The notes under the pieces: generated by a model
What the model was told of the DNA's origin: nothing
Databases searched by the model: none
What the model saw: only the letters and a program-made list of their open reading frames with translations
From: Ensifer adhaerens
GTDB lineage: Bacteria; Pseudomonadota; Alphaproteobacteria; Rhizobiales; Rhizobiaceae
Direction of reading: 5' to 3'
DNA: 64,000 nt
Assembly (NCBI RefSeq): GCF_013283195.1
Contig: NZ_JABEKT010000005.1
Span: 50,684 to 114,683, forward strand
Shown: positions 44,315-53,573 of the stretch, piece after piece
Position numbering within the stretch: the first letter of the stretch is position 1
How the letters are laid out: every line of letters begins with the position of its first letter
Program-made: the position numbers and the translations under genes

Positions 44315-45256
44315 ATGACAGCCACGCGACAGACTGCCAGACAGGACATGATGGACGTCATTGCCCGGATCACCGGGAAAGACGGCGATCACCGGACTGC
44401 AATCCCCGGTTTGAGCATTCATCGTCATTCCGGCGATGCGCCGGTCAACTGCGCCGCGTACAAGCCGAGCCTTGCGGTCATCGTTCAGGGCGCCAAGCGC
44501 GTGGTGCTGGGCGACGAGACGCTGATCTATGGCGCATCCGATTATCTGCTGACGTCGATCGACCTGCCGGTGTTGTCGCAGGTCTGCAAGGCTTCGGCCG
44601 ATGAACCCTATCTCAGCTTCGCCTTCCAGATCGATACGGCCAAGATCCCGGCATTGCTCGATTTTCTGGCGCAGGGGCCACTGCCAACGACCGCCTCGCC
44701 GCGGGGTATGACGGTCAGCAAGATCACGCCTGACCTCGAGGACGCAGCCCTCCGGCTCCTGCGCCTGCTCGACCGGCCCGATGACATTCCGGCACTGCTG
44801 CCGCTGGTCGAGCAGGAGATCCTCTATCGCCTGGTCACCGGCCCACACGGCCATCGGCTTCGCCAGATGGCAACCGCCGAGAGCCAGCCTCACCAGGTCG
44901 GCCGCGCCGTCGCCTGGCTGAAGGAGCACTACTCCCGGCCATTGCGCATCGACGACCTGGCAAGCCGCGTCTCGATGAGCGTCTCGTCGCTGCACCACCA
45001 TTTCAAGGCGATCACGGCCATGAGCCCGCTGCAGTACCAGAAGCAGTTGCGACTGCAGGAGGCACGGCGCCTGATGCTGGAGGAAAGCCTCGATGCGGGC
45101 GACGCCGGCCATCAGGTTGGCTACGAAAGCCAGTCGCAGTTCAGCCGCGAGTATGCCCGCCACTTCGGCGAGCCGCCGATGCGCGACATCGGCCGCGTGC
45201 GCCGAACGCTGGTCGAGCGCTTCGCCGGCGGGGCGGAAATACTGAGCGAAGGCTGA
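44315..45256 (+). CDS. AraC-family transcriptional regulator
   Basis: Regulator of 313 residues. The N-terminal part GLSIHRHSGDAPVNCAAYKPSLAVIVQGAKRV is the AraC_N type ligand/dimerisation domain common beside YahK-like dehydrogenases; the C-terminal two HTHs lie at about 205-300 (PLRIDDLASRVSMSVSSLHHHFKAITAMSP and AGHQVGYESQSQFSREYARHFGEPP). It is divergent from the dehydrogenase gene, which it most likely controls, in response to an unknown aldehyde or alcohol. The open frame extends upstream to 44234, but ATG 44315 is the typical start. Confidence 0.88.
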   Translation: MTATRQTARQDMMDVIARITGKDGDHRTAIPGLSIHRHSGDAPVNCAAYKPSLAVIVQGAKRVVLGDETLIYGASDYLLTSIDLPVLSQVCKASADEPYLSFAFQIDTAKIPALLDFLAQGPLPTTASPRGMTVSKITPDLEDAALRLLRLLDRPDDIPALLPLVEQEILYRLVTGPHGHRLRQMATAESQPHQVGRAVAWLKEHYSRPLRIDDLASRVSMSVSSLHHHFKAITAMSPLQYQKQLRLQEARRLMLEESLDAGDAGHQVGYESQSQFSREYARHFGEPPMRDIGRVRRTLVERFAGGAEILSEG

Positions 45257-45310
45257 GCGAAAAGGTCTCAGCTTCCTTCCATATCCCCCGTTTCGATATC
45301 CCCGGGAATA

Positions 45311-45745
45311 TCAGCTCCGTTCGATATCCCGCCGGAGCACGATCGACGTCGTCAGGTCCTCGACATTATCCATGGTCGCCACCTCATTGCGCAGTTCGTT
45401 CAGCGCATTGATCGATCCGACCTCGACCTCGACCACCAGATCGAGCTGGCCGCTGACGGACGAAACCTTGCGTACCGAGGAAAAGCCCGCGAGCCGGTCG
45501 AGCACGCCGATCGATGGCGTGCGCTGGAGGGTGACGAGCAGGAAGGCCTGGATCTGTCCCTCCTCCAGCTGGCCGATATCGGCGCGGTAGCCGCGGATGA
45601 TGCCCGCCTTTTCGAGACGCGTGACCCGCTCCGTCGTCGCACTTCTGGAAAGCCCGATCCGGCCCGCCAGCGACTTCATCGGGATGCGCGCCTCCCGCGA
45701 CAGGATGCTCAGGATCGTCCGGTCGATCGCGTCGATGTCCTGCAT
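45311..45745 (-). CDS. Lrp/AsnC family regulator beside the split kinase/phospho-lyase gene
   Basis: Regulator of 144 residues: HTH block DIDAIDRTILSILSREARIPMKSLAGRIGLSRSATTERV, then the RAM domain (IQAFLLVTLQRTPSIG, KVSSVSGQLDLVVEVEVGSINALNELRNEV). Divergent from the kinase/M23/phospho-lyase gene at 45874, with a perfect inverted repeat between (45795-45813). This layout implies it senses an amino acid or amine and controls that gene. The ATG at 45745 (MQDIDAIDRTIL) fits the family better than the upstream one. Confidence 0.85.
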   Translation of the reverse strand: MQDIDAIDRTILSILSREARIPMKSLAGRIGLSRSATTERVTRLEKAGIIRGYRADIGQLEEGQIQAFLLVTLQRTPSIGVLDRLAGFSSVRKVSSVSGQLDLVVEVEVGSINALNELRNEVATMDNVEDLTTSIVLRRDIERS

Positions 45746-45794
45746 GATTTCTGCCTCCGAGCGCGCCGACAAGATGACGGTTATTATAAACATA

Positions 45795-45813
45795 ATGCCG
45801 GTGCAACCGGCAT
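45795..45813. promoter_or_regulatory. Palindromic operator candidate for the AsnC-type regulator
   Basis: ATGCCGGT (45795-45802) and ACCGGCAT (45806-45813), eight-base perfect arms around GCA, centred in the 128-base divergent interval and next to an AT-rich run (TTATTATAAACATAA, 45781-45795). Lrp/AsnC sites are often imperfect palindromes of about 15 bases; this one is perfect and of similar size. Confidence 0.5.
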
Positions 45814-45873
45814 ATTGCCGGATGCATGCCTGGGCCGCTCGTGCAACTCTGCCGCCAAGACAAAGGGCTCCCT

Positions 45874-48800
45874 ATGAACGACATGCTGAAGACGACACCA
45901 GACTTTTCCATCGACCAGGCGGCAGCGTTGCTGAAGCAGCATTACGGCCTTTCCGGCACGCTGTCGTTGCTTGCCAGCGAACGCGACCAGAACTTCAAGG
46001 TCGAGGCAGAAGGCGGCGCCAGCTATATCCTGAAGGTCGTCAATGCCGCCGAACCGGAGGTCGAGAGCGATTTCCAGACGGCGCTGCTGAGCCACGTCGC
46101 AACCTTCGCCGGTGAATTGCCGGTGCCGCACATCCGGCCGACCCTGGCCGGCACCAGCCTTGCCGAAACCACCAGCCAGCACGGCGTGCACCACCGGCTG
46201 CGTCTCGTCAGCTGGGTATCGGGCGTTCCGCTTGCCGAAACCGGCCGCAACGCCGCAGCGCTCCAGTCGCTCGGCCATATGCTCGGCCGCTTCGACGCCT
46301 CGCTGAAGGGCTTCATGCATCCGGGCGCGCTGCGCGACCTCGACTGGGACATCCGCAACGCCGGCCGTTCGAGGGACAGGCTCGCCCATATCTCCGCCCC
46401 TGAAGACCGGGCGCTGCTGGAACGTTTCCTCGCCCGCTTCACGCAATCGGTTGAGCCGAAGCTGGCGACGCTGCGCTCGGCCGTCATTCACAACGACGCC
46501 AACGACTGGAACGTGCTGGTCGACAAATCAGATCATGACCGTATCTCGGGCCTGATCGATTTTGGCGACGCGCTTTATGCGCCTGTCATCGCCGAAGTCG
46601 CGATTGCCGCCGCCTATGCCGGGCTCGACCATCCCGATCCGATCGGCGCCACGGCCGCCATCGCCCGCGGCTTCCACGCCGAATATCCGCTGCTGGAAGA
46701 AGAAGTCGATCTTCTCTTCGACCTTATCGTCATGCGCCTCGTCACATCGGTGACCATCTCCGCCTCGCGCCGCGCGCACACGGCCGACAATCCCTATCTC
46801 GCGATCAGCGAAAAGCCGGCCTGGACACTGCTGCGCAAGCTCGACCGGATGAACCGTCGCTTCGCCACCGCGATCCTGCGCAAGGCCTGCGGTTTTGAGG
46901 CTGCACCCGGAACGCGCAGCGTTGCCGCCTGGATCGCCGACAACCGCAAGACGCTTACGCCCCTTCTGGAGCGCCCGGCTGCGACCTATCCGGCAGCGCT
47001 CGTGCCCTATGGCGATCCTGATCATCCGATGACGGTCAAATCCGCAGGCGAACAGCCGGATGAAGCCCAGTCCATCTGGGAAGACTATTGCCGCGAAAAC
47101 GGCATCGACCTCGGCATCGGCCCCTGGGGTGAGGCCCGCACGGTCTATGCCGGCGAGATGTTTGTCTCGCGGCTGGTCGAGAACAACCGCCGCACCCACC
47201 ATCTCGGCCTCGACCTGTTCATGGCCGCCGGCACCAAGGTCTTCACACCAGTGGCCGCCACTGTCGTCAGCGTCGAGATCGAACAGGACCCGCTTGGCTA
47301 TGGCTGCCTGATTGCGCTTCGCCACGAGCCCGAGGGCTGCCCGCCCTTCGTGTCGCTCTGGGGCCATATGGCGCATGAGGCGATCGGCCGGATCAGGGCC
47401 GGCGACCGGCTCGAAGCCGGCGCGCTTGTCGGTGAAATGGGAACGCCGAAGGAAAACGGCGGCTGGGCGCCGCACCTGCACCTGCAGCTTTCCATCGACC
47501 CCAGCCTCTCGGCCACCGAAATCCTCGGCGTCGGCGAACCGCAATATCTCGACGTCTGGGCCGAACTCTTCCCCGATGCGCGCACCTTCGCCGGTATTGC
47601 CGAAGAGTTTTACGCGAAAACCGGTCGCGCGCATGACGAGATCGTCAAGCTGCGCAAGGAACTGCTGCTGCCGAACCTCTCGATCTCCTACGAAAAGCCG
47701 ATCAAGTTCGTGCGCGGCGAAGGCGTCTGGCTGATCGACGATCAGCGGCCGCGCCTATCTCGACTGCTTCAACAATGTCTGCCACATCGGCCATGCCCAT
47801 CCGGCCGTGGTCGAGGCCATGGCGAAGCAGGCAGCGACCCTCAACACCAACACCCGCTACCTGCACGACAACATCGTCGCCTATGCGGAACGGCTGACAG
47901 CGACGCTGCCCAAGGAATTGACGGTTGCCGGTTTCGTCAACAGCGGCTCGGAAGCAAACAGCCTGGCACTGCGCCTAGTGCGCGCCCATACCGGCCGCGA
48001 AAATGCCATCACGCTCGACTGGTCCTATCACGGCACCACGCAGGAGCTGATCGACATCAGCCCCTACAAGTTCCGTCGCAAGGGTGGCAAGGGTCCGAAG
48101 CCGCATGTGCATGTGGCTAATGTTCCCGACAGCTATCGCGCCCCGGCGGACTGGCCGGCCGAGGAACACGGCAAGCGTTTTGCCGAAAGCGTTGCCGAGC
48201 AGATCGCCGCCATGCAGGCCAAGGGCGAAGGTCCCGGCTTCTTCATCGCGGAATCGATCCCGAGCGTCGCCGGCCAGGTGTTCCTGCCCGACGGCTACCT
48301 GAAGGAAGTCTACCGCCTGGTGCGCGAAGCCGGCGGCGTCTGCATCGCCGACGAGGTCCAGGTCGGTTTCGGCCGCGTCGGCAGCCATTGGTGGGCGTTC
48401 GAGACCCAAGGCGTGGTTCCCGACATCGTCACCATGGGTAAGCCGATCGGCGATGGTCATCCGCTCGCCGCCGTCGTCACCACTCGTGAGGTCACCGACA
48501 GCTTCAACAACGGCATGGAGTACTTCAACACCTTCGGCGGAAACCCGGTTTCCTGCGCCGTCGGTCTCGCGGTGCTCGATGTCATCGAGGGCCAGGGCCT
48601 GCGCGGCAACGCGCTTGCCGTCGGCAACTATCTCATCTCCTCCTTCAAGGCGATGCAGGCGCGCTACGAGGTGATCGGCGACGTGCGCGGCATGGGGCTG
48701 TTCCTCGGCATCGAGCTGGTGACCGACCGCAAGACCAAGGCACCCGCCACCGAATTTGCCCGGGCGGTTTCCAACGGCGCCCGCCAGCGCGGCGTGCTGA

Positions 48801-48931
48801 TGGGGACGGAAGGGCCGCATGACAACGTCTTGAAGATGCGCCCGCCGATGATCTTCTCGAAACGCGACGCGAATCATCTGCTCGCCGTGCTCGAAGAGAC
48901 CTTTGCGGATGTGAGCAAAAGGCTCGGTTAA
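45874..48931 (+). pseudogene. Kinase / M23 / class III phospho-lyase fusion, frameshifted
   Basis: Reads as one protein of about 1018 residues interrupted by a one-base shift. Frame 1 (45874 to about 47740) encodes an APH-type kinase (Brenner loop VIHNDANDWNVLV with H206 and N213; LIDFGDALYAP) and an M23 domain at about 440-540 (HLGLD and HLHLQ zinc motifs). Frame 2 continues from about 47745 with [20 protein letters not shown], then a class III PLP enzyme with lysine in [19 protein letters not shown] and [13 protein letters not shown]. Removing one base near 47740 (GATCAGCGGC) restores the frame. The PLP part closely resembles animal ETNPPL/PHYKPL phospho-lyases, and the kinase resembles hydroxylysine kinase. 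Genuine mutation versus read error cannot be told. Confidence 0.82.
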
Positions 48932-49032
48932 AGCATTTCCAGGAAAAGTGCGGAGCGGTTTTCCGTCAGGAAATGCTTAAAAACAGAGACATAGAGCGTT
49001 TCTGTGTTTCCGTCTAAATCGGAAACGCTCTA
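48931..49032. repeat. Palindromic intergenic mosaic (RIME-like), copy C
   Basis: AAAGCATTTCC (48931-48941) pairs with GGAAATGCTT (48969-48978) around AGGAAAAGTGCGGAGCGG; then AGAGCGTTTCTGTGTTTCC (about 48992-49010) pairs with GGAAACGCTCT (49021-49031). This is the same two-palindrome layout, with closely related motifs (AGAGCATTTCC, AGAGCGTTTC), as known rhizobial intergenic mosaics. It lies immediately after the split fusion gene and ahead of a solute-binding protein gene. Confidence 0.7.
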
Positions 49033-49143
49033 AAGGCCGAGCTCGATACCGCCGAAAAGACAGCCAGTTGGCCGGGACGCACACGCGCCCCGGCAGCGAA
49101 GACGCATGCCTTCAAAACAGCATAACAAGAGGAGAACAGGACA

Positions 49144-50154
49144 ATGAAATCAGCAATTCTAGCGCTTGCGAGTGCGGCGTTTCTCGCCGGAACGGCCGCC
49201 AGCGCCGCCACGCTCGACGTCGTCAAGGAACGCGGCGAACTTCGCTGCGGCGTCAGCCAGGGCGTGCTCGGCTTTTCCGCGCCGAACGACAAGGGCGAGT
49301 GGAGCGGCTTCGACATCGACTTCTGCCGCGCGGTCGCAGCCGCCACACTCGGCAACCCGGACAAGGTCAAGTACGTGCCGCTCTCGACCAAGGAGCGTTT
49401 CACCGCGCTGCAGTCGGGCGAAGTCGACCTGCTTTCGCGCCAGACCACCTGGACACTGTCGCGCGACAGCGATCTCGGCATGAGCTTCGTCGGCGTCAAC
49501 TACTATGACGGCCAAGCCTTCATGGTGCGCAATGACCTTGGCGTGAAAAGCGTCAAGGAACTTTCGGGCGCCTCAGTCTGCACGGAAACCGGCACGACCA
49601 CCGAGCAGAACATGGCCGACTATTTCAGCTCCAACAACATCCAGTACCAGGTCATCGCCTTTGAAAAGCCCGACCAGACGATCCAGGCTTTCAACACCGC
49701 ACGCTGCGACGTCTACTCGACCGACGCCTCGGCGCTCTACGCGCAGCGTCTGACGCTGAACGACCCGGACCGCTTCGTCGTCCTGCCCGAAGTCATCTCC
49801 AAGGAACCGCTTGGCCCGGCCGTGCGCCAGGGCGACGAGCAGTGGTTCAAGGTCGTCCGCTGGACCTTGTTCGCGATGATCGAAGCCGAAGAGCTTGGGA
49901 TCACCAAGGAGAATGCGACGAAGATGCAGGAGAGCGGTACGGTCGGCCAGAAGCGCTTCCTCGGCATCGACAACGAAGCCGGCAAGGCTCTGGGTCTCGG
50001 GCCGACCTGGGCCTTCCAGGCGATCTCCGCCGTCGGCAACTACGGCGAAGTGTTCGAAAAGCACCTAGGCAAGGACAGCGCGCTCAAGATCGACCGCGGC
50101 CTCAACAAGCTCTGGAACCAGGGCGGCCTGATGTACGCGCCGCCGGCGCGCTGA
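49144..50154 (+). CDS. Amino acid ABC transporter substrate-binding protein (AapJ/GltI-like)
   Basis: Periplasmic binding protein of 336 residues with a signal peptide (LALASAAFLAGTAASAAT). The mature sequence LDVVKERGELRCGVSQGVLGFSAPNDKGEWSGFDIDFCRAVAA and VDLLSRQTTWTLSRDSDLGMSF are typical of cluster-3 polar amino acid binders such as AapJ. No permease or ATPase gene is next to it, so it must either use a transporter encoded elsewhere or the gene is a relic. GAGGAGAACAGGACA lies before the ATG. It ends at a strong intrinsic terminator. Confidence 0.9.
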   Translation: MKSAILALASAAFLAGTAASAATLDVVKERGELRCGVSQGVLGFSAPNDKGEWSGFDIDFCRAVAAATLGNPDKVKYVPLSTKERFTALQSGEVDLLSRQTTWTLSRDSDLGMSFVGVNYYDGQAFMVRNDLGVKSVKELSGASVCTETGTTTEQNMADYFSSNNIQYQVIAFEKPDQTIQAFNTARCDVYSTDASALYAQRLTLNDPDRFVVLPEVISKEPLGPAVRQGDEQWFKVVRWTLFAMIEAEELGITKENATKMQESGTVGQKRFLGIDNEAGKALGLGPTWAFQAISAVGNYGEVFEKHLGKDSALKIDRGLNKLWNQGGLMYAPPAR

Positions 50155-50220
50155 TCCAAAGCAAATCCGGGGAAGGCCTTTCCCCGGAACTGCGCCAACC
50201 AACAGACCAGCCAACCAACT

Positions 50221-50249
50221 CGCCGCGGCCCTCACCGCGGCGTTTTTTT
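50221..50249 (+). terminator. Rho-independent terminator after the binding-protein gene
   Basis: CGCCGCGG (50221-50228) and CCGCGGCG (50235-50242), eight perfect pairs with a CCCTCA loop, followed by seven T. A second stem, CCGGGGA/TCCCCGG (50168-50187), precedes it. Confidence 0.9.
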
Positions 50250-50427
50250 GTTTCCGGAATTTGGCGAAAGACGACAGTATTCTGCCTTTCCAGAGCAAGG
50301 CCTTGGCGTAACGTCCCAGCGGCAGCTTTCCAAGGGCGCTGGAGGGCCGGACCGCGCGGCGACGATCGACAAGTATCCCTCATCACGGCAAGATCGGGAA
50401 ATCAGCAGTCGGACCACAAGACCCCTC

Positions 50428-50556
50428 ATTTCTGTGCTTGTGACAGAAATCTCTAGCAGTTCCATAGGAACTGCGGGACCAGCTCAAGTCCTTGGGCTGG
50501 AAAGTCCTTCGGCCCGACCGACGTCGGGCCACTGGATTCCGGCACAAGGCCGGAAT
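50428..50556. repeat. Array of five consecutive hairpins
   Basis: In 129 bases: ATTTCTGT/ACAGAAAT (50428-50450), GCAGTTCC/GGAACTGC (50456-50474), CCAGCTCAAG/CTTGGGCTGG (50479-50500, one wobble pair), GGCCCGA/TCGGGCC (50511-50530) and ATTCCGGC/GCCGGAAT (50536-50556), all otherwise perfect. No open frame crosses it convincingly. The last unit (GGATTCCGG...CCGGAATGA) is a recurrent alphaproteobacterial motif by recollection; the array could be a composite mosaic repeat, a strong boundary for the converging livH transcript, or a structured RNA. Confidence 0.6.
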
Positions 50557-50632
50557 GAGGGAGTGGGACGGTCTTGTTCAAACAGCGGGGTCCGTGATCC
50601 GCGGCGTTTCCAACCAGTAGGCCGCAAGCCCT

Positions 50633-51520
50633 TCAGAGCTTGACGATTGTCTTGCGTGCAAGCAGGCCCTGCGGCGCGAAGAGAAGCACACCGATGACGA
50701 GCAGGATGGTGAAGGCGTCGCGGTAGCTGAGCAGGCTTTCCGGCAGATAGGCCTGCAGGAACACCTCGATGAAGCCGAGCAGGAAGCCGCCGGCAACGGC
50801 ACCGGAAAGGCTGCCGAGCCCGCCGATGATCGCGGCGATGAACGCCTTGAGAACCGGCAGGAAGCCCATCAACGGATCGACGCTGCCGCGCTGCGCCACC
50901 CAGAGAATGCCGGCAACACCCGCGAGCAGCCCGGAAATGGCAAAGGCGGTCGCCACAACTGCGTTGGCGCGAATGCCCATCAGCCGGACGATGGCGAAAT
51001 CCTCGGATGCCGCGCGCATAGCCCGACCGAGAACGGTGGTGCGCAGGAACAGATTGAGCCCGACGAGCATAATGACGGTGACGAGGATCGAGGTACCCTG
51101 GATGAGGCCGAGATGTAGGCCGCCGATCTCGATCGTGCCGGAAAAGCTCTCCGGCATCGGCACGGGCTTCGGCCGCGCAGAGATGAAATTCTGGAAGATG
51201 ACGCGCAGGATGGCGCTGACTGCAAAGCTGGTCAGAAGCAGCGTGGTGCCGCTGGCACCGCGCACCGGCCGGAAGGCGACGCGCTCCATCAGCATGGCAA
51301 GCACGACGGCGATCATCAGCGCGCCGAAGACGGCGAGCGGGAACGGCAGGCCGAGCAGCAGCGCGAAGCACAGGCCGTAGCCGGCTGCCGTCATCAACTC
51401 GCCATGGGCGAAATTGATCAGCCCCATGATCGAGAAGACGACCGCAAGCCCGAGCGCGAGAAGCGCATAGGTGCCGCCGAGGCTGAGCGCATTGACCAAC
51501 TGCTGCAGGAACATGTCCAT
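50633..51520 (-). CDS. livH: Branched-chain-type amino acid ABC transporter permease (LivH)
   Basis: Inner-membrane permease of 295 residues with about eight hydrophobic segments. MDMFLQQLVNALSLGGTYALLALGLAVVFSIMGLINFAHGE is the standard LivH N-terminus; the cytoplasmic EAA-like loop is RAMRAASEDFAIVRLMGIRANAVVATAFAISG. Last gene of the import operon reading toward the hairpin array; 26 bases after livF. The substrate is better judged from the operon context (amino acid or amide) than from this protein. Confidence 0.9.
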   Translation of the reverse strand: MDMFLQQLVNALSLGGTYALLALGLAVVFSIMGLINFAHGELMTAAGYGLCFALLLGLPFPLAVFGALMIAVVLAMLMERVAFRPVRGASGTTLLLTSFAVSAILRVIFQNFISARPKPVPMPESFSGTIEIGGLHLGLIQGTSILVTVIMLVGLNLFLRTTVLGRAMRAASEDFAIVRLMGIRANAVVATAFAISGLLAGVAGILWVAQRGSVDPLMGFLPVLKAFIAAIIGGLGSLSGAVAGGFLLGFIEVFLQAYLPESLLSYRDAFTILLVIGVLLFAPQGLLARKTIVKL

Positions 51521-51546
51521 TGTCGTGACCTCTTTGCCCCCGGGCC

Positions 51547-52284
51547 TCAGGCGCCGAGATAGGCGCCCTGGATTTCGGTTGAATTGCGAAGCTCGGCGGC
51601 AGTGCCGGAGAGCACGATGCGGCCATTCGCCATGACGTAGCCGGCGTCAGCGATTTCAAGCGACAGCGCGACGTTCTGTTCGACCAGCAGGATGGTCAGG
51701 CCCTTCTGGCGCAGGCCGGCGATCAGGTCGAAGATCAGGTCGACAACCTGCGGCGCGAGCCCAAGCGAAGGCTCGTCGAGCAACAAGAGGTCGGGCGAAG
51801 ACATCATCGAACGCGCGATCGCCAGCATCTGCTGCTCGCCACCGGACAGCGAACCGGCCTTCTGGCTGAGACGTTCTTTCAGGATCGGGAAGCGCGAAAG
51901 CATGTCTTCGCGCACTTCGGAGATAGCACCCCGCGCCTTGTGCATGGCGCCGCCGAGCAGCAGGTGCTCGTCCACCGTCAGGCTCGGAAAGATGCGCCGC
52001 CCTTCAGGCGTCAGCGTCATGCCGAGCCGGACGATCTGTTCCGGCGGCAGGCCGGAAATGTCCTGGCCATTGAACGACACTCGCCCTGCCCTCTTGGCTG
52101 CCAGCCCCACCAGCGCATTCAAAGTCGAGCTCTTGCCGGCGCCGTTGGCGCCGAGCAGCGTAACGATCTGGCCCTTGCCGACGGTGAGGTCGACACCCTT
52201 CAGCGCCTCGACGGCACCATAGGCGACCTTGAGGCCACTGACTTCGAGCAGCGGTTTCTGCGCGGGAATTTCACTGTGCATCAT
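51547..52284 (-). CDS. livF: Branched-chain-type amino acid ABC transporter ATP-binding protein (LivF)
   Basis: ATPase subunit of 245 residues: Walker A LGANGAGKSSTLN, TLTPEGRRIFPSLTVDEHLLLG (Q-loop/LivF-specific block), signature LSGGEQQMLAIARSMM and Walker B LLLLDEPSLGL, then the LLVEQNVALSLEIADAGYV switch. Two start ATGs lie side by side (52284, 52281). It pairs with the ATPase domain of the LivM-LivG fusion to make the transporter's heterodimeric motor. Confidence 0.92.
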   Translation of the reverse strand: MMHSEIPAQKPLLEVSGLKVAYGAVEALKGVDLTVGKGQIVTLLGANGAGKSSTLNALVGLAAKRAGRVSFNGQDISGLPPEQIVRLGMTLTPEGRRIFPSLTVDEHLLLGGAMHKARGAISEVREDMLSRFPILKERLSQKAGSLSGGEQQMLAIARSMMSSPDLLLLDEPSLGLAPQVVDLIFDLIAGLRQKGLTILLVEQNVALSLEIADAGYVMANGRIVLSGTAAELRNSTEIQGAYLGA

Positions 52285-52375
52285 CGGGGCAAAGTCCTTG
52301 CCATGGATTGCGAGACGGCCGTCTCCGGCCGATCGATCTCCGGCACCCTCGCCGGAGATCGCAAGCGGCGACAGT

Positions 52376-53539
52376 TCAGGGAGCCGGGATGTCGGCTGCG
52401 GCCGGAACACCCTGGCTGATCAGCTCGCGGTTGCCGCCTCCGATGCGCACCAGCGACACCGAGCGCAGCGGCATGCCCTGCGTGCCGGCGTAGCTGATCG
52501 GACCGGTGACGCCCTGGACGTTTTCGAGCGAAGCGATGGCATTGCGGATAGCGACCGGATCAGTGCTGTTGGCTTCGGTCACCGCTGCGTCGATTACCTT
52601 GCCGAGATCGTAGCCGTTGGCGATGTAGACCGTATCCGGCTCCTGGCCGAACTTCTCCTTGTACTTGACGTTGAAGTCGGCAAGCGGGCTGCCCTCGCTG
52701 GCAAAGCCGGCGGTGGTGAACACCACGCCGTCGACGGTGGCGCCAAGGCCAAAGGTCGTCGGCGAATCGATGCCGTCACTGCCGAGGATGGGGATGGTGA
52801 CGCCGGCGCCACGCAGCTGACGGATGAAGGCCGGGAAATCGGGCTCGTAGGCAGCCGTCATGATCACGTCGGGCGCCGGGTTCATCGCCTTGATCTTGGT
52901 GACTTCAGCACCAAAATCCTGCTGGCCCATGCTGAAGGTACCTTCGCCCAGAAGCTCGCCGCCCTTGGCCTTGAAGGCTACACCGAAATATTCCGGAAGC
53001 TTCAGCGTATAGGCGCTGTCGGGAGACTTCAGGATATAGGCCTTCTTGTAACCCTTCTCGACGGCGTAGGTTGCAAGCACCGAGGCCTGGACGTTGTCGG
53101 CCGGATAGTTGCCGAACATGTAGTCGCCGACAGCAAGCGGCATGGTCGGGGTCGTCGCGCAGAACGAGAAGGCCGGGATCTGCGCAGCCTGCGTCACCTG
53201 GCCGGCAGCGATCGACGGATCGGCGTCGCAGGGGGTGATCATGATCTTGACGCCCTCGTCGACCAGTTCCTGCGCCACCAGCGCGGTCTGGGCGGCGTCC
53301 GAGCGGGTGTCCTTGGCAACGAGCTTGATCGGGAACTTGCCGGCAGCACCGCCGGCCGCATTGATTTCCTCGACCGCCATTTCCAGGCCCTTCAGCGACG
53401 GCTGGTCATAGGGTGCAAGGCCGCCGGTCTGGGCGGTGGCAAGGCCGATCACCAGATCCTCGGCGAATGCCGGCAGCGGCGACAGCGCGAAGCCGCCAAG
53501 GATGGTGGTGAGGCACAATGTCCTGAGACTGGATTTCAT
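52376..53539 (-). CDS. Branched-chain-type amino acid ABC transporter substrate-binding protein
   Basis: Periplasmic type I binding protein of 387 residues (LivK/Peripla_BP_6 family) with a signal peptide (LTTILGGFALSPLPAFAED). The mature protein begins LVIGLATAQTGGLAPYDQPSLKGLEMAVEEINAAGG, with DTRSDAAQTALVAQELVDEG and ITPCDADPSIAAGQVTQAA in the first lobe. The cysteine and Asp residues of PCDADP replace the usual loop, hinting at an uncommon ligand. It lies between the LivM-LivG fusion gene and livF in the operon. Confidence 0.9.
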   Translation of the reverse strand: MKSSLRTLCLTTILGGFALSPLPAFAEDLVIGLATAQTGGLAPYDQPSLKGLEMAVEEINAAGGAAGKFPIKLVAKDTRSDAAQTALVAQELVDEGVKIMITPCDADPSIAAGQVTQAAQIPAFSFCATTPTMPLAVGDYMFGNYPADNVQASVLATYAVEKGYKKAYILKSPDSAYTLKLPEYFGVAFKAKGGELLGEGTFSMGQQDFGAEVTKIKAMNPAPDVIMTAAYEPDFPAFIRQLRGAGVTIPILGSDGIDSPTTFGLGATVDGVVFTTAGFASEGSPLADFNVKYKEKFGQEPDTVYIANGYDLGKVIDAAVTEANSTDPVAIRNAIASLENVQGVTGPISYAGTQGMPLRSVSLVRIGGGNRELISQGVPAAADIPAP

Positions 53540-53573
53540 CGGTAAGCTCCCTCTTTCTGATTTCGTTTGCTGA

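Noticed and set aside
47180-47520. M23 domain as a secreted peptidoglycan endopeptidase
   Set aside because: It lies inside a cytoplasmic fusion without a signal peptide, between kinase and PLP domains, so cell-wall hydrolysis is unlikely.
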